DNA of 64,000 bases from Camarhynchus parvulus (Eukaryota; Chordata; Aves; Passeriformes; Thraupidae), in assembly GCF_901933205.1 (NCBI RefSeq), contig NC_044600.1:2604001-2668000 (forward strand), read 5' to 3'. Positions within the stretch are counted from its first letter, which is position 1. Each line of letters opens with the position of its first letter. This document shows, piece by piece, positions 62,601-64,000 of this stretch. The translations under genes and the position numbers were made by a program. The notes below the pieces were generated by a model, which was not told the origin of the DNA, searched no databases, and saw only the letters and a list, made by a program, of their open reading frames with translations.

Positions 62601-64000
62601 TATCATCTCACAGAGGTGTTGCCAGAACCATTAAAACACAGAGCTCTGGAAGCCTCGTACTTAACAGCGGGAGGTAGAACAAACTAATTTTATTATCAAC
62701 TCAGCTGTCAAGTGAAAATGTTTTTTAAAATGCCATGAATTATGTATAAAATGCACTATTTTTTATGCTCTGCTTTGAGAGTTGCTGTACTCACACCCAA
62801 AGGGCAGGGCTTTGGCAGGGGCTGTGCCTGGCAGGGCAGGGGGAACTCGTGGTCCCAGCTCCCCGCTGCAGCCAGCAGCAATGATATCCATGACAATACA
62901 GGTGGCAGCTTAAAATGACTCAAATAAGATCAAAATCAGACCCAGTCTTCCAGCTAGGAATTAATGAAATACCTGTCCTTGATAACAGCAAACTGAGTAA
63001 TAGGAATCTGCAGAAACTGTTCATTTAAATACATTTTGTAAACGTAACAAGTTGCACTGTGCTGTTCTTTGCATCTTTAAGAGTGTCTGGGGATTTATGT
63101 CTTGCAAAATAGAAACAAACTAAGAAAACTGAAATATATTGTGTCTTTAGCTGTACTTTACAGCACAGCTTGTGTTTAAGAAGCAGTCTAGACATGTAAA
63201 AATGCTAGAATAAACAATATTTTTTTTCATTATTTTAAATTAGCTTCTACTGGAAGGCTATAAATTTCAGAATGATGCACACTAACAGGATTGCATATCT
63301 ATTCAAATATTCCAAACAAAAGATACTAAAAGGCTATTCTGTTACCTGCCACAATAAAAATAAATTTCCTTCCAACTTAATGCTATTACAAGTGATTTCC
63401 TGTAAAAGAAAAAATAAACCTTCAGGATATTTTGCAGGATATTTTACTTACTAGCAAGAAAAGTCACATCCTTTTGTTTTTCTCCCCCTCCTTACTTTAG
63501 TGGCTTGTTTAACCTATTTTAACATATAAATATTATTAAATACTATTTAATATTCATTATAGGGCTCCAAATACTGCTTGGTCTTAAATAAATATGTTTT
63601 TATTCATTCTCCTTTCAACTGAATTGTGTGTGCAATTAAAGAATAACCAGCTAGAGTCATGAGTGAGATTTTGAATTTATGACCACCGGGGTAGAAAAGA
63701 GCTGTTTCCTTTGGAGAAATGACAGAAGTGACTGTGCCAAGGGACAGAATTTTTCTCCTTGTGACTGTGCAGGCCAATAACAGGGCAGGTAGATACTTAT
63801 TCTGACCATACCTGTAGAACAACAGGGTGTAGTATGTCAGGTACTGATCTGGGTGTTGGAAAACCCATCTTTCTTTTCTACCAGGCTTCTCTCTGCAGTC
63901 TGGATTTTGGCAAGTCTTTTAATTCCTGTGCCTGACAGGTTCTTATTTAATGTGAAAATTTATCCATCAGTATTAGAAGTATTTTAAATATTGCTCAAAT
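59601..64000. other. Upstream flank beyond the CpG island: no gene recognised
   Basis: AT-rich sequence with short chance ORFs (at most about 107 codons) and no recognised repeat apart from an A-run near 60928-60939. It lies 5' of the proposed PCDH11X start. It may hold distal promoter elements or a divergent non-coding transcript, but nothing in the sequence shows either. Confidence 0.55.

Overview
The window looks like one locus from a bird genome, most likely a songbird. The evidence for a bird is several CR1 LINE fragments, three of which carry or match the avian CR1 3' end. The evidence for a passerine is a solo retroviral LTR of a type I recognise from songbird genomes. The rest is AT-rich, mostly single-copy intron-like DNA with one coding exon and one strong CpG island. 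There are no bacterial-type genes, operons, CRISPR arrays or tRNAs that I can support.

The only protein-coding sequence I can defend is on the minus strand at 13100-13639. It is the first coding exon of a delta-1 protocadherin, best matched to PCDH11X (protocadherin-11). It encodes 180 residues: signal peptide, complete first cadherin repeat (EC1) and the beginning of EC2. A polypyrimidine tract and AG acceptor flank it at 13684, and a phase-0 GTGGGT donor flanks it at 13099. The rest of the protein must lie beyond the left edge, so positions 1-13099 are part of the next intron.

To the right, 13684 to about 57571 reads as one long 5' intron of roughly 44 kb. It ends at a near-perfect minus-strand donor (AAG|GTAAG) at 57571-57572, next to a CpG island at about 57880-59600. 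I infer that this island is the PCDH11X promoter and that a non-coding first exon ends at 57572. The island also contains a 23-24 bp G-rich minisatellite at 58879-59270 with higher-order organisation. Its lack of stop codons explains the long but spurious ORFs there. Positions 59600-64000 are upstream flank with no recognised gene.

The non-coding DNA holds one solo LTR with a 6-bp target-site duplication (1160-1539), a roughly 400-bp tandem duplication (4270-5066), five CR1 fragments, and scattered microsatellites and AT-rich tracts. I found no convincing novel gene system. The items most worth following up are the promoter architecture with its minisatellite, the GC-rich coding exon inside AT-rich introns, the recent tandem duplication, and the solo LTR.
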